Program-made: the position numbers and the translations under genes
Source of the DNA: Pseudomonas sp. UMAB-08
GTDB taxonomy: Bacteria > Pseudomonadota > Gammaproteobacteria > Pseudomonadales > Pseudomonadaceae
DNA: 64,000 nt
Direction of reading: 5' to 3'
Assembly: GCF_900095225.1 (NCBI RefSeq)
Contig: NZ_LT607419.1
Span: 84,348-148,347, forward strand
Shown: in pieces, positions 62,593 to 64,000 of the stretch
How the letters are laid out: each line of letters starts with the position of its first letter
Position numbering within the stretch: position 1 is the stretch's first letter
Notes under the pieces: model-generated
Database searches by the model: none
Told to the model about the DNA's origin: nothing
Seen by the model: only the letters and a program-made list of their open reading frames with translations

Positions 62593-64000
62593 ATGTCGAA
62601 ATTTTTTATCGACCGTCCAATCTTTGCCTGGGTAGTTGCCCTGATCATCATGTTGGTCGGGGCACTCTCGATCCTCAAACTGCCGATCAACCAATACCCG
62701 GCCATTGCACCGCCCGCCATCGCGATCCAGGTGACCTACCCAGGCGCGTCTGCACAGACCGTGCAGGACACCGTGGTTCAGGTCATCGAACAACAACTCA
62801 ACGGTATCGACAACCTGCGGTATGTCGGTTCTGAAAGTAACTCCGATGGCAGCATGACCATCACTGCGACGTTCAATCAGGGCACCAACCCTGATATCGC
62901 GCAGGTTCAGGTCCAGAACAAACTGAACCTGGCAACACCCCTGCTGCCGCAAGAAGTTCAGCAGCAAGGTATTCGTGTAACCAAGGCGGTGAAAAACTTC
63001 CTGATGGTCGTCGGTTTGGTGTCTGAAGACGGCAGCATGACCAAGGACGACCTGGCCAACTACATCGTATCGAACATGCAAGACCCTATCTCACGGACCT
63101 CCGGTGTCGGTGACTTCCAGGTCTTCGGTGCCCAGTACGCCATGCGTATCTGGCTGGATCCGGCCAAGCTGAACAACTTCCAACTGACACCGGTGGACGT
63201 TAAAGCCGCTATCACGGCACAGAACGTTCAGGTTTCATCGGGTCAGATCGGCGGTCTACCAGCACTTCCCGGCCAACAACTGAACGCCACCATCATTGGC
63301 AAAACCCGCCTGCAAACAGCCGAGCAGTTCGAAAAAATCCTGCTCAAGGTCAATCTTGATGGCTCCCAGGTACGCCTGAAAGATGTCGCCAGCGTCGGTC
63401 TGGGGGGCGAGAACTACAGCGTCAGTGCCCAGTTCAACGGCAAAGCGGCTTCCGGCCTTGCCATTAAGCTGGCCACAGGTGCCAACGCACTGGACACCGC
63501 GAAAGCGATCCGCACCACGATTGCCCAACTGGAACCTTTCTTTCCGCCTGGCATGAAAGCGGTGTATCCGTATGACACCACGCCAGTCGTCACTGAATCG
63601 ATCTCGGGTGTAATCCACACCCTGGTCGAAGCCATCGTTCTGGTGTTCCTGGTGATGTACCTGTTCCTGCAGAACTTGCGGGCCACGATCATCACCACGA
63701 TGACAGTGCCCGTGGTATTGCTCGGTACGTTCGGTGTCCTCGCGGCGGCGGGCTTCACCATCAACACTCTGACCATGTTCGGCATGGTGCTGGCCATCGG
63801 CTTGCTGGTGGACGATGCGATTGTGGTGGTGGAGAACGTCGAACGGGTAATGGCCGAAGAAAAACTGTCCCCCAGAGACGCCACGCGAAAATCCATGGGT
63901 CAGATTCAAGGGGCTCTGGTCGGTATTGCCTTGGTACTGTCGGCGGTTCTGCTGCCAATGGCGTTCTTCGGCGGCTCTACAGGGGTGATCTACAAACAGT
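62593..64000 (+). CDS. ttgB: RND efflux transporter (N-terminal part, runs off window)
   Basis: Inner-membrane proton/drug antiporter of which 469 codons are visible out of about 1050 expected. The start [18 protein letters not shown] is typical of AcrB-type pumps. The first helix is followed by the porter domain and then helices with the proton-relay pair D407-D408 in [16 protein letters not shown]. It follows ttgA by three bases in the same operon, controlled by TtgR. The remaining part and the outer-membrane gene lie beyond the window. Confidence 0.96.
   Translation, partial: MSKFFIDRPIFAWVVALIIMLVGALSILKLPINQYPAIAPPAIAIQVTYPGASAQTVQDTVVQVIEQQLNGIDNLRYVGSESNSDGSMTITATFNQGTNPDIAQVQVQNKLNLATPLLPQEVQQQGIRVTKAVKNFLMVVGLVSEDGSMTKDDLANYIVSNMQDPISRTSGVGDFQVFGAQYAMRIWLDPAKLNNFQLTPVDVKAAITAQNVQVSSGQIGGLPALPGQQLNATIIGKTRLQTAEQFEKILLKVNLDGSQVRLKDVASVGLGGENYSVSAQFNGKAASGLAIKLATGANALDTAKAIRTTIAQLEPFFPPGMKAVYPYDTTPVVTESISGVIHTLVEAIVLVFLVMYLFLQNLRATIITTMTVPVVLLGTFGVLAAAGFTINTLTMFGMVLAIGLLVDDAIVVVENVERVMAEEKLSPRDATRKSMGQIQGALVGIALVLSAVLLPMAFFGGSTGVIYKQ

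Noticed and set aside
61387..63081. A 564-residue antisense frame over ttgA and ttgB
   Set aside because: Forward genes are unmistakable; the reverse product has no recognisable motif.

Overview
The window is chromosomal DNA from a fluorescent, non-aeruginosa Pseudomonas, most likely of the P. fluorescens/P. putida groups. The evidence is recognisable phaG, ttgRAB (emhRAB), mifSR-kgtP and rsuA genes, Pseudomonas REP doublets, and GC-rich codon use almost throughout. There is no rRNA operon, prophage, IS element or CRISPR array. The one tRNA gene is tRNA-Gly(CCC).

Layout. 1-2.3 kb: a visibly AT-rich, probably acquired cassette with a divergent LysR regulator, a proline 3-hydroxylase-type 2-oxoglutarate oxygenase and an EamA exporter, with two near-identical operators 31 bp apart. 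2.5-5 kb: ung, a 3-hydroxyisobutyryl-CoA hydrolase-like protein and a small lipoprotein. 5.3-15.3 kb: a guanidine-I (ykkC) riboswitch followed by an ABC importer, two DUF1989 proteins, a biotin-dependent urea/guanidine carboxylase and allophanate hydrolase. This operon most likely imports guanidine and degrades it to ammonia and CO2. A REP doublet sits in frame inside the carboxylase. 15.4-18.8 kb: a giant DUF6543/dermonecrotic-toxin-like protein with an unusual C-terminus. 18.9-22.6 kb: a diguanylate cyclase, a cysteine-rich small protein, rsuA and phaG. 22.8 kb: tRNA-Gly. 23-31 kb: a chemoreceptor, a second 2OG oxygenase, an iron alcohol dehydrogenase with a small partner gene, a SIR2-like DUF4917 protein, an EamA transporter and a methyltransferase. 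31.4-36 kb: a lemA/TPM-domain operon and periplasmic beta-glucosidase bglX.

36-40.7 kb: mifS-mifR, then a sigma-54 promoter with an upstream palindrome driving the 2-oxoglutarate permease kgtP. 40.8-42.2 kb: a four-repeat membrane protein (COG4705) divergent from a tiny secreted protein made of three 13-residue repeats. A perfect PmrA-type box lies between them. 42.3-44.9 kb: small flavin, ABM and AraC genes. 44.9-53.3 kb: a polyamine-type ABC importer plus a thiamine-diphosphate decarboxylase (AruI-like) and an aldehyde dehydrogenase under a divergent LysR, probably for a guanidino or amino 2-oxoacid. 53.3-59 kb: an oxidoreductase/LysR pair, a DHA2 drug exporter, a free periplasmic double-Cache protein and a two-subunit 3-oxoacid CoA-transferase. 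59-60.2 kb: an orphan DUF3396 type VI immunity-like gene. 60.5-64 kb: ttgR, its operator, ttgA and the start of ttgB, which runs off the window.

The best leads for something undescribed are the PmrA-box/repeat-peptide/COG4705 locus, the REP-bearing carboxylase, the C-terminal domain of the giant toxin-like protein and the proline-hydroxylase cassette. All functional statements come from reading the sequence; no database search was run.
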